From the NCBI GenBank assembly GCA_964242595.1, contig CAXTBC010000025.1, forward strand, positions 1-48,463: a stretch of DNA of 48,463 nucleotides. Direction: 5' to 3'. Below are positions 34,276 through 42,993 of this stretch, piece by piece; the first letter of the stretch is position 1, and every line of letters begins with the position of its first letter. Position numbers and translations under genes: made by a program. Under the pieces are notes generated by a model. The model had not been told where the DNA came from and made no database searches. It saw only the letters and a list, made by a program, of their open reading frames with translations. This DNA comes from BOG-908 sp964242595 (GTDB lineage: Bacteria > Pseudomonadota > Alphaproteobacteria > Acetobacterales > Acetobacteraceae).

Positions 34276-35196
34276 ATGCGCCGCAAACGCGGCCGCCCGC
34301 TAGACGGGTGGCTGATCATCGACAAGCCGCCGCAGATGACCAGCACGGACGTGGTCAACCGCGTGCGACGCGGCTTCGACGCGCAGAAGGCGGGCCACGG
34401 CGGCACGCTGGACCCGTTGGCCACCGGCGTGCTGCCCATCGCCTTCGGCAGCGCCACCAAAACCGTGCCCTACGTGATGGACAGCACCAAGATCTACCGC
34501 TTCACGCTCCGCCTGGGCGAGTCGCGGGACACCGACGACGCCGACGGTGCCCTCACCGGCGAGAGCGGCGCGCGCCCTGGCGATGCCCAGCTCCGCGCCG
34601 CCCTGCCAGCGTTCATCGGCGACATCATGCAGGTGCCGCCCGTCTACTCCGCCATCAAGGTGGCCGGGGAGCGCGCCTACGACATGGCGCGCGAAGGCCG
34701 CGCCCCGGTGTTGGAAGCCCGCCCCGCCCGGGTTGACCGCTTCGAGCTGACCGAGCGGCCCGACGCGGACACCGCGGTCTTCGAGGTGCAGTCCGGCAAG
34801 GGTGTCTACATGCGCAGCCTGGCGCGCGACCTGGCACTGGCCTGCGGCGCGCTGGGCCACATCGCCGCCCTGCGCCGCCTGCGTGTGGGGCCGTTCCTGG
34901 AGCGCGACTCGATCTCTCTGGAGAAAGCGATGCCGGCGGACGAAGGCGGCCGGTCCCCCGCAGCGTTGTTGCTGCCCGTGCTGACCGCGCTGGCTGATAT
35001 CCCGGCGCTGGCGATGACGGAGGACGAAGCCAGGCAACTCTGCCAGGGACAGCCGATCAGCCTGGTTCTGCTGATGGGCCGGATACCGCAGGACGCCAAC
35101 CCAGGCGGCGGCCTGGTGCGCGCGATGGGGGAGGGTCGCGTGATCGGGCTGTGCCGGCTGGAAGATGGTTGGCTGCGGCCGGAGCGGATACTCTAG
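34276..35196 (+). CDS. truB: tRNA pseudouridine(55) synthase
   Basis: TruB makes pseudouridine 55 in the T loop of tRNAs. The protein has 306 residues, with catalytic Asp46 in HGGTLDPLATGVLP and the downstream motifs KIYRFTLRLGESRDTDDADG and QVPPVYSAIKVAGERAYD. The ATG at 34276 (MRRKRGRPLDGWLIIDKP) fits the family; an upstream TTG adds a proline-rich stretch without support. The gene precedes rpsO and pnp, the usual order, but a decayed second truB 3' end lies between. Confidence 0.95.
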   Translation: MRRKRGRPLDGWLIIDKPPQMTSTDVVNRVRRGFDAQKAGHGGTLDPLATGVLPIAFGSATKTVPYVMDSTKIYRFTLRLGESRDTDDADGALTGESGARPGDAQLRAALPAFIGDIMQVPPVYSAIKVAGERAYDMAREGRAPVLEARPARVDRFELTERPDADTAVFEVQSGKGVYMRSLARDLALACGALGHIAALRRLRVGPFLERDSISLEKAMPADEGGRSPAALLLPVLTALADIPALAMTEDEARQLCQGQPISLVLLMGRIPQDANPGGGLVRAMGEGRVIGLCRLEDGWLRPERIL

Positions 35197-35269
35197 CCCA
35201 AGCGCCGCAGCGCCACCTGCACCGCGCCTGGCGGAAAGCCATGCGGCAAGGCGCCGCTGCTTTCGGCTG

Positions 35270-35505
35270 GCACTCGACCGATCCGATTTCGCTGGACAAA
35301 CCTCCGTCACCGGAGGATACCGCGCGATCCTCTCCGGACCCCCTTTGCCCGTCCTGACCGCGCTGGCCGACATCCCGGCACTGGCCAAGACAGATAGGGG
35401 AGGCCGTGCAGCCCGACGGGCCAGGCCAACAACCTGCAACCCAGACCGGCCAAATTCCTGGCTTGCGCCAAGGCGGAGGGACGCGTGATCGGGCAGTGAC
35501 GCCCG
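35270..35505 (+). pseudogene. decayed second copy of the truB 3' end
   Basis: The stretch repeats the end of truB in order. It reads ACTCGACCGATCCGATTTCG as DPISLDKP, against DSISLEKA in truB. Then PVLTALADIPALAKT (35346-35390) matches PVLTALADIPALAMT in truB (34974-35018), and finally cgcgtgatcgggcagtga (35482-35499) matches cgcgtgatcgggctgtgc (35137-35154). The intervening codons are frameshifted and shortened. I infer a remnant of an older truB left when an incoming copy replaced the 5' part, or a partial duplication. Confidence 0.7.
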
Positions 35506-35540
35506 GACGCCTCCATCAACCCATAGCTGGAGTAGGATCG

Positions 35541-35810
35541 ATGTCGATCACAGCGGAGCGCCGCACGGCACTCATTGGCGAATATCAGGCCCAGGCGGCC
35601 GATACAGGCAGCCCGGAAGTCCAGGTGGCTCTGCTCAGCGAGCGGATCATCAACCTGACGGAGCACCTTAAGACGCACGCGAAGGACTTCCATTCGCGCC
35701 GTGGGCTGCTGATGCTCGTGGGGCGCCGCCGGCGCCTGCTGGACTACCTCAAGCGCAAGGATCAGAGCCGGTATGAGCTGCTGATCGGGCGTTTGAAGCT
35801 GCGTAGGTAA
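35541..35810 (+). CDS. rpsO: 30S ribosomal protein S15
   Basis: The 89-residue protein binds 16S rRNA in the platform. It has the family's rRNA-binding TGSPEVQVALLSERIINLTEHLK and HSRRGLLMLVGRRRRLLDYLK. The ATG at 35541 has GGAGTAGGA just upstream. pnp follows, the conserved order. In many bacteria S15 represses its own translation; I cannot see a pseudoknot here. Confidence 0.97.
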   Translation: MSITAERRTALIGEYQAQAADTGSPEVQVALLSERIINLTEHLKTHAKDFHSRRGLLMLVGRRRRLLDYLKRKDQSRYELLIGRLKLRR

Positions 35811-35811
35811 A

Positions 35812-35965
35812 GCCAGGGGCTCTGCCCCTGGATCCCGCTGGGGCCTTGGCCCCAGACCCCGGCCTCGCCCTTTGGTGCGTTTGGTTGAAACCGGCGCACC
35901 GAACGAATGGGTTTCCAAAGGCCGCCGGTCTTTGGCGGGGTCTGGGGCAGAGCCCCAGCCTTACC
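35812..35965. repeat. family B element, both arms (B3)
   Basis: The left arm ccaggggctctgcccctgg and the right arm ggggtctggggcagagcccc flank a spacer with a nested dyad (ggtgcg ... cgcacc). It begins at the second base after the rpsO stop, inside the rpsO-pnp junction. The remaining 104 bases to pnp show nothing else clear. Confidence 0.85.
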
Positions 35966-36069
35966 TCTTCGGGTGCCCCCGAGCGCTTCCGGCCACATGG
36001 ATCGCCACCATCCATGCAGTCCGAGGCGCTTCCTGCACCCTTCTCACATCAACAGAAGGACCAAGCGTC

Positions 36070-38217
36070 ATGTTCAACCACTTCCGCAAGGAGCTCGACT
36101 GGGGCGGCCGCAAGCTGACCCTGGAAACCGGCAAGATGGCCCGCCAGGCCGACGGCGCCGTGCTTGTCAGCTACGGCGACACCATCGTGCTATGCACCGC
36201 CGTCGGCGCGAAAAGCGTCAAGCCCGGCCAGGACTTCTTCCCGCTCACCGTCAACTACCAGGAAAAAGCCTACGCCGCCGGCCGCATCCCCGGCGGCTTC
36301 TTCAAGCGTGAAGGCCGGCCCAGCGAGAACGAGACGCTGGTCAGCCGCCTGATCGACCGCCCGCTGCGTCCGCTGTTCCCGGACAACTTCCGCAACGAAG
36401 TCCAGGTGGTGGCCACCGTGCTCAGCCACGACATGGAGAACGATCCCGACATCGCCGCTCTGGTCGGCTGCTCGGCCGCCCTCACCCTCTCGGGCATCCC
36501 GTTCTTCGGCCCGGTCGGCGCCGCCCGCGTGGGCTACGAGAACGGCGAATACATCCTCAACCCGACCGTGGCGCAGATGGAAGGCGCCACGCTGGACCTG
36601 GTGCTGGCCGGCACTGCCGAGGGCGTGCTGATGGTGGAGTCCGAAGCCAAGGAGCTGCCCGAGGACATCATGCTCGGCGCCGTCAACTTCGGCCATGCCG
36701 CCTTCCAGCCGGTTATCCAGGCGATCATCGAGCTGGCCGAACACGCCGCCAAGGAGCCGTGGACGCTGGCCGAGCCGAGCGAGGCCGAGGTGGCGCTCAA
36801 GACGCGCATTGACGAGCTGGGCCGCGCGTCCCTCGCCGAAGCTTACCAGGAGCGCGTCAAGCAGCAGCGCTACGAGAAGGTGGGCGCGGCGAAGAAGGCC
36901 GTGCACGCCAAGCTGGAGGCCGAAGGCCTGAAGGCGGACGCCGCCAAGCACCTGCTGAAGGACCTCGAGGCCGACATCGTCCGCAACGCCATCCTGGACA
37001 CCGGCCTGCGCATCGACGGGCGCGACACCAAGACGGTCCGCCAGATCGTCGCCGAAGTGGGCGTGCTGCCGCGTGCCCATGGCAGCGCCCTGTTCACCCG
37101 CGGCGAGACGCAGGCGCTGTGCGTGGTGACGCTCGGCACCGGGCAGGACGAGCAGTTCATGGATTCCTTGGAAGGCGAGTACAAGGAAAACTTCATGCTG
37201 CACTACAACTTCCCGCCGTTCAGCGTGGGCGAGGCCGGCCGCATGGGCAGCCCGGGCCGCCGCGAGATCGGCCACGGCAAGCTGGCCTGGCGCGCCATCC
37301 ACCCGCTGCTGCCGGCCAAGGACGATTTCCCCTACACGCTGCGCATCGTCAGCGAGATCCTCGAGAGCAACGGCAGCTCGTCGATGGCCACCGTCTGCGG
37401 CAGCTCGCTCGCCATGATGGACGGCGGCGTGCCGCTTAAGCGCCCCGTCGCCGGCATCGCCATGGGACTGATCAAGGAGGACCGCGGCTTCGCCGTGCTG
37501 TCCGACATCCTGGGCGACGAGGACCATCTGGGCGACATGGATTTTAAGGTGGCCGGCACCGAGCACGGCATCACCAGCTTGCAGATGGACATCAAGATCA
37601 CGTCCATCACGCCGGACATCATGCGCATCGCGCTCGACCAGGCCAAGGACGGCCGCCTGCACATCCTGGGCGAGATGGCCCTTGCGCTGACCGGCGCGCG
37701 TACCGCGGTGGCCAGCACCGCACCGCGCATCACGGTGATCAGCGTGCCCAAGGAAAAGATACGCGACGTGATCGGCACCGGCGGCAAGGTGATCCGCGAG
37801 ATCGTCGAGCAGACCGGCGCGAAGATCGACATCGAGGACGACGGCACGATCAAGATCGCGGCCACCACCGAGGAAGCCGCGCAAAAGGCGATCGACTGGA
37901 TCCGCGGCATCGTGGCCGAGCCGGAGCTGGGTGCGATTTACAACGGCAAGGTGGTGAAGACGGCCGATTTCGGTGCGTTCGTGAACTTTCTGGGCGCTCG
38001 CGACGGTCTGGTGCACATCAGCGAGCTGACCACCGGACGGGTCAACAAGACGGCCGACGTCGTCAGCGTCGGCGACGCGGTCAAGGTGAAGTGCCTTGGC
38101 TTCGACGACCGCGGCAAGGTTAAACTCTCCATGAGGGTAGTTGACCAGGCGACCGGCGAGGACATCTCCGACAAGGTCGGCGCCAAGGGCGGGCGTCGCG
38201 ACGAAGCTGCGGAGTAA
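36070..38217 (+). CDS. pnp: polyribonucleotide nucleotidyltransferase
   Basis: PNPase degrades RNA phosphorolytically from the 3' end and belongs to the RNA degradosome. The protein has 715 residues. Two RNase PH-like domains come first (FFKREGRPSENETLVSRLIDRPLRPLFP in the first, FPPFSVGEAGRMGSPGRREIGHG in the second). A KH domain (VIGTGGKVIREI) and a C-terminal S1 domain (GKVVKTADFGAFVNFL) follow. The ATG at 36070 has AGAAGGA about 11 bases upstream; the open frame further upstream runs through a family B element and is not coding. Confidence 0.97.
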   Translation: MFNHFRKELDWGGRKLTLETGKMARQADGAVLVSYGDTIVLCTAVGAKSVKPGQDFFPLTVNYQEKAYAAGRIPGGFFKREGRPSENETLVSRLIDRPLRPLFPDNFRNEVQVVATVLSHDMENDPDIAALVGCSAALTLSGIPFFGPVGAARVGYENGEYILNPTVAQMEGATLDLVLAGTAEGVLMVESEAKELPEDIMLGAVNFGHAAFQPVIQAIIELAEHAAKEPWTLAEPSEAEVALKTRIDELGRASLAEAYQERVKQQRYEKVGAAKKAVHAKLEAEGLKADAAKHLLKDLEADIVRNAILDTGLRIDGRDTKTVRQIVAEVGVLPRAHGSALFTRGETQALCVVTLGTGQDEQFMDSLEGEYKENFMLHYNFPPFSVGEAGRMGSPGRREIGHGKLAWRAIHPLLPAKDDFPYTLRIVSEILESNGSSSMATVCGSSLAMMDGGVPLKRPVAGIAMGLIKEDRGFAVLSDILGDEDHLGDMDFKVAGTEHGITSLQMDIKITSITPDIMRIALDQAKDGRLHILGEMALALTGARTAVASTAPRITVISVPKEKIRDVIGTGGKVIREIVEQTGAKIDIEDDGTIKIAATTEEAAQKAIDWIRGIVAEPELGAIYNGKVVKTADFGAFVNFLGARDGLVHISELTTGRVNKTADVVSVGDAVKVKCLGFDDRGKVKLSMRVVDQATGEDISDKVGAKGGRRDEAAE

Positions 38218-38347
38218 GCTGGCAGTTCTTTTTTGGAAAAAGAACCAAAGAACTTCTGCTCCTTGACGAAGCGTATCCGGACAGGTCCGCGACGGCCGGA
38301 CAGAAGTTTTTTGCTTCTTTTTTCAAAAAAGAAGGCCTTTCTTCCTG
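38218..38347. repeat. family A element, both arms (A14)
   Basis: The left arm is GTTCTTTTTTGGAAAAAGAAC and the right arm is CTTCTTTTTTCAAAAAAGAAG. It begins at the base after the pnp stop and ends 17 bases before the next ATG. Confidence 0.9.
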
Positions 38348-38364
38348 ACGAGGGCAGACCAAAG

Positions 38365-39777
38365 ATGAAGGCGCTGAACGAGATCCGCATGGGCGGAGTG
38401 GACGTCCTTCCCCTGGTCGAAGGCGGCAAGGGCGTGGCCGTGTCCAACGGCCTCACCTGCGGCGCCTGGGCGTCCTCGGGCGGTGCCGGCACCTTCAGCG
38501 CCGTCAACCCGGACAGTTTCGATGCCGAGGGCTACCCCATCCCGCCGGTCTACCAGGGCCGCACACGGCGGGACCGGCATGAGGAGTTGGTGGCGTTCGC
38601 CATCGAGGGTGGCATTACCCAGGCGCGCCAGGCGCACGAAGTATCCGGCGGCCGCGGCCGCATCCACGCCAACCTGCTGTGGGAGATGGGCGGCGCCGAA
38701 CGGGTGATCACCGGCGTGCTGGAAGGCGCGCGCGGCCTGATCAACGGCATCACCTGCGGCGCCGGCATGCCCTACCGCCTGTCGGACATCGCGGCGCGCT
38801 TCGGCGTGCACTACTATCCCATCGTCTCCTCGGCCCGCGCCTTCAACGCGCTGTGGAAGCGCGCCTACTCGAAGGCCGCCAACCTGCTCGGCGGCGTGGT
38901 CTACGAGGATCCCTGGCTCGCCGGCGGCCATAACGGCTTGTCCAACGGCGAAAGCCCGGAAAGTCCGGAAGACCCGTTCCCGCGGGTGCTGGCGCTGCGC
39001 AACCTGATGCGCACCTTCGGGCTGGACCAGACGCCCATCATCATGGCCGGCGGCGTGTGGTGGCTGGAGGAGTGGCAGGACTGGATCGACAACCCGGAAC
39101 TGGGTCCGATCGCCTTCCAGTTCGGCACCCGCCCGCTGCTGACGCAGGAAAGCCCGATCAGCCCCGGTTGGAAGCAGCGCCTGCTCACCCTCAAGCCGGG
39201 GGACGTGTTCCTCAACCGCTTCAGTCCCACAGGCTTCTACTCCAGCGCGGTGAACAACGGCTTCATCCAGGAACTGCGCGGCCGCAGCGAGCGGCAGGTG
39301 GCCTACACCACCGAGGCGCTGGGCGAGCACATGGCCGCCTACGGCGTGGGCCCCCGCAAGCGCGCCGTCTACCTGACCCATGGCGACCTGGCGCGCGTGC
39401 GCCGGTGGGAGACCGACGGCTTCACCGAGGCGCTGCGCACGCCCGACACCACGCTGATCTTCGTCGAACCCGAACGCGCTGGCGAGATCGTGGCCGACCA
39501 GGTGGCCTGCATGGGCTGCCTGTCCACCTGCCGCTTCTCCAATTGGAGCCAGGAGGAACCGGATTTCAGCAACGGCAAGAAAGCAGACCCGCGCAGCTTC
39601 TGCATCCAGAAGACGCTGCAGGACATTGCCCACACCCGCGACAGCGAGGAGGCGCTGGACCACAACCTGATGTTCGCCGGGCACAACGCGTTTCGGTTCG
39701 GCAGTGATCCGTTCTACTCCAACGGCTACGTGCCGAGCGTGCGCGAGCTGGTGGAGCGGATACTGACGGGGCGGTAG
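38365..39777 (+). CDS. nitronate monooxygenase-like flavin oxidoreductase, long form
   Basis: This 470-residue TIM-barrel flavoprotein resembles the NAD(P)H-dependent flavin oxidoreductase/nitronate monooxygenase superfamily. It has GGRGRIHANLLWEMGG, the glycine-rich GLINGITCGAGMPYRLSD, IIMAGGVWWLEEWQDWI for FMN phosphate binding, and PIAFQFGTRPLLTQESP. It is longer than the usual 320-360 residues. The extra C-terminal part carries CMGCLSTCRFSNW and a later Cys in SFCIQKT, which could bind an iron-sulfur cluster. The ATG at 38365 has GAGGG about 10 bases upstream. The natural substrate is unknown. Confidence 0.82.
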   Translation: MKALNEIRMGGVDVLPLVEGGKGVAVSNGLTCGAWASSGGAGTFSAVNPDSFDAEGYPIPPVYQGRTRRDRHEELVAFAIEGGITQARQAHEVSGGRGRIHANLLWEMGGAERVITGVLEGARGLINGITCGAGMPYRLSDIAARFGVHYYPIVSSARAFNALWKRAYSKAANLLGGVVYEDPWLAGGHNGLSNGESPESPEDPFPRVLALRNLMRTFGLDQTPIIMAGGVWWLEEWQDWIDNPELGPIAFQFGTRPLLTQESPISPGWKQRLLTLKPGDVFLNRFSPTGFYSSAVNNGFIQELRGRSERQVAYTTEALGEHMAAYGVGPRKRAVYLTHGDLARVRRWETDGFTEALRTPDTTLIFVEPERAGEIVADQVACMGCLSTCRFSNWSQEEPDFSNGKKADPRSFCIQKTLQDIAHTRDSEEALDHNLMFAGHNAFRFGSDPFYSNGYVPSVRELVERILTGR

Positions 39778-39793
39778 CTCTACGGACGGCGAG

Positions 39794-39930
39794 GGAAGGC
39801 CAGGGGCTCTGCCCCTGGACCCCGCTAAGGACAAGTCCTTAGAACCTCTTTGTAAGAGGTGTTAAACAGACCAGGGGCTGGGGCCTCGAGGCTTCAGCAG
39901 GGTTAAGGGCAAGGCCCCATGCTTGCCCGG
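39794..39930. repeat. family B element, both arms (B4)
   Basis: The left arm ccaggggctctgcccctgg continues with an inner dyad ctaaggacaagtccttag. The right arm ctggggcctcgaggcttcag ... caaggccccatgcttgcc is partly degraded. It begins 17 bases after the flavoprotein stop and ends 28 bases before the next ATG. Confidence 0.85.
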
Positions 39931-39957
39931 CCTTACGATTCTGGACGGGCTGCCGAC

Positions 39958-41103
39958 ATGACAGAGTTGCTGGTCGAGCTCCTCTTCGGCCATTCCGGGC
40001 GTAGTTCCAGCTACGCCGGTGAAGGCTGGGGTCCTGTCGAGCCGACGCACCGCTGGACGGTTGGCCAGGAGAGCAGAATCAGGCTGCCTGTCGCTGAGCC
40101 GGGGCCGGACTGCATCCTCGTCATCGACGCGGTACCCTGGTGCGACGAGACCTTCCTCAAGACGCAGACGGTGATGCTGGCGATCAACGGTCGGCTGATG
40201 GCGACGGTCCGGTTCAGCGACCACCGCACGTTCGCCTTCGCCTTTCCGTCCGGGCCGTACGAACCCGGCGACGTCTGGCTCAGCTTCTCCCACCTGAACG
40301 CCCTCACGCCCCGGCCCGCAGCCGGCCTGGACCATTACGGCTACGGGCTCGGGCTGTTGCTGACCCGCCTGCGGGTGTTCAGGCTGCAGCAAACCTGCGA
40401 CGTACTGACGCGGCCACGCTTGGCCGGAGACCTGGACGGCAGCCTGCAAGACTCTGTCCTTGCCACAACCGGTCTGCAGCCACCGGAGCTCGCCACTCGC
40501 TTCGAAAGCATCGGGCACAACTGCGAGTTCGGCCTGGTGCAGCGCGGCTTCGGCGCCGAACCACTTGGTCTGTTGCGCTTCGCCTCGACGATGACGCACG
40601 CGCTTGTGGAAGGCGTGATGCAGCGCTTCGAAGGCGTTGGGGATCCGGCGACGACGCGCATCTACGCCTCCGACCCGCCGGAACCGGAGTTCAAGGTCCA
40701 AGACGAGCTCTATTACCTGTGGTACTCGACCGGCAAGCTAACCTCGGAAGGCAACGCGGAGGTGCTTCACCACGAGCAGTGCCGGCGGCTGTCGTTCCTG
40801 CAACGCAAGTTCGCCGAGGACCTGACCGAAGCCAACAAGGTCTATGTCGTCACGAGGGCTGAACCGATGATGGAGGCCGAAGCGTTGGCCCTGTTCTGCG
40901 CCCTGACCCTGCACGGCCCCAACACGCTGCTTTGGACCGTGCACGGCGACAGCACGCGTGCCGGCCAGGTGGACCGCTTGCTGCCAGGGTTCCTGCGCGG
41001 CCACCTTGGTGAGGTCGATGAGATATACTACGCCAGGTCGGATGCATGGCTTAGCGTTTTGGCGAACGCCTACGTGCTTACTCAGGCGGAATGGGAATAC
41101 TGA
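39958..41103 (+). CDS. conserved protein of unknown function with an NCEFGLVQR motif
   Basis: The 381-residue protein has an N-terminal region rich in beta strands (about 40-140). A central signature follows at 182-208: FESIGHNCEFGLVQRGFG then AEPLGLLRF. After that comes an alpha/beta region (LTEANKVYVVTRAEP, NTLLWTVHGD). I have seen this signature in uncharacterised proteins near polysaccharide genes but know no activity. No signal peptide is present. I chose the ATG at 39958; a GTG- or ATG-led extension upstream lies in repeat B4. It stands alone, with family B elements on both sides. Confidence 0.72.
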   Translation: MTELLVELLFGHSGRSSSYAGEGWGPVEPTHRWTVGQESRIRLPVAEPGPDCILVIDAVPWCDETFLKTQTVMLAINGRLMATVRFSDHRTFAFAFPSGPYEPGDVWLSFSHLNALTPRPAAGLDHYGYGLGLLLTRLRVFRLQQTCDVLTRPRLAGDLDGSLQDSVLATTGLQPPELATRFESIGHNCEFGLVQRGFGAEPLGLLRFASTMTHALVEGVMQRFEGVGDPATTRIYASDPPEPEFKVQDELYYLWYSTGKLTSEGNAEVLHHEQCRRLSFLQRKFAEDLTEANKVYVVTRAEPMMEAEALALFCALTLHGPNTLLWTVHGDSTRAGQVDRLLPGFLRGHLGEVDEIYYARSDAWLSVLANAYVLTQAEWEY

Positions 41104-41108
41104 CGTTC

Positions 41109-41397
41109 AAGGAAGGCCTGGGGCTCTGCCCCTGGACCCCGCTAAGGACAGTCGTCCTTAGAGTCCGTTTGAAAACTCACACAAGCTGCCTGAGGAACGC
41201 CAAAGTCCGACGAAAGCGGTAACTACATACCACAATTCAGGCTGAATTCGCCTTCTACCGGCAAGGATCGAACGACTTGTGGCTTTGGATAGGAGTTTCC
41301 AAACGGACTCTTAGAACCTGTTCGTAAGACACCTTAATCAACGTGGTCTGGGGCCTCGAGGCCCCAGTGGGGTTTGGGACAGAGCCCAATGCTGCTT
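41109..41397. repeat. family B element interrupted by a MITE-like insertion (B5)
   Basis: The left arm (ggcctggggctctgcccctgg, with ctaaggac ... gtccttag) begins 5 bases after the preceding stop. The right arm contains the perfect ctcgag-centred palindrome at 41348-41367. The 150-bp element at 41161-41310 splits the copy at ccTTAgaacc, which is intact in copies B4 and B8. Confidence 0.88.
41161..41310. mobile_element. 150-bp MITE-like element with 18-bp inverted ends and TTA target duplication
   Basis: The ends are gagtccgtttgaaaactc (41161-41178) and gagtttccaaacggactc (41293-41310); 17 of 18 positions match as an inverted repeat. TTA is duplicated at 41158-41160 and 41311-41313. The empty site (ccttagaacc) is seen in the sibling repeats B4 and B8. 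Termini starting GAG with a TNA duplication recall the IS1031 group of the IS5 family, described from acetic acid bacteria. The interior has no gene; it is too short for a transposase, so movement would need one supplied in trans. Confidence 0.82.
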
Positions 41398-41428
41398 TTG
41401 ACCTGATCCCCGGAGGCCTGATGAGCCA

Positions 41429-42541
41429 ATGACAATATACATCGGCAGCGAGGTCTACCGCGGCTCCACCTACGGCTCCAGCCACCCGCTGGCGGTACCG
41501 CGCGTTTCCACCGTCACCGATCTATGCCGCGCGCTAGGTTGGCTGCCCGATGCCGACTACGTCGCCGCCCCCATGGCCACCGAGGCGCAGGTCTGTCGCT
41601 TCCATGATGCCGGCTACGTCGCCGCCCTGCGCCGCGCGGAAGCCATCCAGGCCGTCAGCGAAGCGGACCGTGCGCTCTACCGGATCGGCGCCGAGGGCAA
41701 CCCGGTCTACCCGGAAATCTACCGCCGCCCGATGACTTCGGCCGGTGGCGTGCTGCTCGCCGCCCGGCTCACCCAGGCGGGCGGCACCGTGTACTGCCCC
41801 GGCGGCGGCACGCATCACGGCCGCCCTGCACGCGCGGCCGGCTTCTGCTACCTCAACGACCCGGTGCTGGGCATCCTCGCCTGGCTGGACCAGGGCCTCA
41901 CCCGGATCGTCTACCTCGACATCGACGCGCATCACGGCGACGGCGTGCAGGACGCCTTTGCCGACGACTCCCGCGTTCTGACCCTCAGCGTGCACGAGGC
42001 CGGCCGCTGGCCGCGCACCGGCCTGGCCACCGACTGCGCCGGCGGTGGCGCCCGTAACTTCCCCGTCCCCGCCGGCTTCAACGACACCGAGATGCGCCTG
42101 CTGATGGACGCCGCCATCCTGCCACTGGTCGCAGGCCACCAGCCACAGGCCATCTTTCTGCAGTGCGGTGCCGATGCGCTGGAAGAAGACCCGCTCAGCC
42201 GGCTGGCCCTGTCCAACAACGCCCACTGGGGCGTGGTGGCCGCTTTGCGCCCCATGGCGCCGCGCCTGATCGTGACCGGCGGCGGCGGCTACAACCCGTG
42301 GAGCGTCGCCCGTTGCTGGGCCGGCGTGTGGGCCACGCTGCGCGGCCTGCCCGTGCCGACGCACCTGCCGCCCGAAGCCGAGGCCGTGCTGCGCCTGTTG
42401 CGCTACAACCGCGCCGCCGGCCGCAACCCACCGCAGCACTGGTTCACCACCTTGCAAGACAGCCCGCGCGAAGGGATGGTGCGCCCCGAAATCAGGGCGC
42501 TGGCCGCCCAGGCGCTGGAGGATCGAGGATGCGGAGACTGA
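41429..42541 (+). CDS. histone deacetylase-superfamily amidohydrolase
   Basis: The 370-residue protein is of the HDAC/AcuC/acetylpolyamine amidohydrolase superfamily. The tandem histidines are His129-His130 in GGGTHHG. The zinc ligands are likely Asp166, His168 (DIDAHHGDG) and Asp249 (CGADALEED). The catalytic Tyr is in GGGGYNPWSVAR. It should remove acetyl or similar groups from a lysine or polyamine; the substrate is unknown. The ATG at 41429 follows a three-codon ORF (ATG AGC CAA TGA at 41421) whose stop overlaps it. The last 13 bases overlap the DUF192 gene. Confidence 0.92.
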   Translation: MTIYIGSEVYRGSTYGSSHPLAVPRVSTVTDLCRALGWLPDADYVAAPMATEAQVCRFHDAGYVAALRRAEAIQAVSEADRALYRIGAEGNPVYPEIYRRPMTSAGGVLLAARLTQAGGTVYCPGGGTHHGRPARAAGFCYLNDPVLGILAWLDQGLTRIVYLDIDAHHGDGVQDAFADDSRVLTLSVHEAGRWPRTGLATDCAGGGARNFPVPAGFNDTEMRLLMDAAILPLVAGHQPQAIFLQCGADALEEDPLSRLALSNNAHWGVVAALRPMAPRLIVTGGGGYNPWSVARCWAGVWATLRGLPVPTHLPPEAEAVLRLLRYNRAAGRNPPQHWFTTLQDSPREGMVRPEIRALAAQALEDRGCGD

Positions 42542-42993
42542 TCGTGAGCATGGCCATGCTGGCCTGGCCGCTGGCCGCTGCGGCCCAGGCCACCGGCCCG
42601 CAACCCGAACTGCCCACCCGCACGCTCACCATCGTCGGCAAGTCCGGCGAGAAGCATGCCTTCACCGTCGAGATGGCCACCACGCCGCAGGAGCAGGAGG
42701 TGGGCGAGATGTTCCGCACCAGCATCCCGGCCGACCGCGGGATGTTCTTCGACTGGGGCACCCCGCGCTCGGTGCCGATGTGGATGAAGAACTGCCCCGT
42801 ATCGGAAGACATGGTGTTCATCGGGGACGACGGTACCATCACGCACATCGCGGAGAACACGGTGCCGGAGAGCCTGGCCAACATCTCCTCGGGCGGGGTG
42901 GTGCGCGCCACGCTGGAACTGCAGGGCGGGCTCACGGCCAAGCTGAACATCGGTGTGGGCGATCGGGTGCGGGGGGTGGTGTTCAGCAAGTGA
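42529..42993 (+). CDS. exported DUF192 protein
   Basis: The 154-residue protein has a signal peptide (MRRLIVSMAMLAWPLAAAAQA) and a DUF192 domain with the family signature SVPMWMKNCPVSEDMVFIGDDG. The domain is small and all-beta; its role is not known. The ATG at 42529 has GGAGG 8 bases upstream and lies 13 bases inside the end of the HDAC-like gene, so the two are translated together. A family A half-element starts at the base after its stop. Confidence 0.9.
   Translation: MRRLIVSMAMLAWPLAAAAQATGPQPELPTRTLTIVGKSGEKHAFTVEMATTPQEQEVGEMFRTSIPADRGMFFDWGTPRSVPMWMKNCPVSEDMVFIGDDGTITHIAENTVPESLANISSGGVVRATLELQGGLTAKLNIGVGDRVRGVVFSK

Noticed and set aside
41161..41310. A transposase fragment inside the 150-bp element
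   Set aside because: A minus-strand reading ending FRRTLAFLRQLV vaguely recalls IS5 transposase C-termini, but it is too short and too weak to claim.
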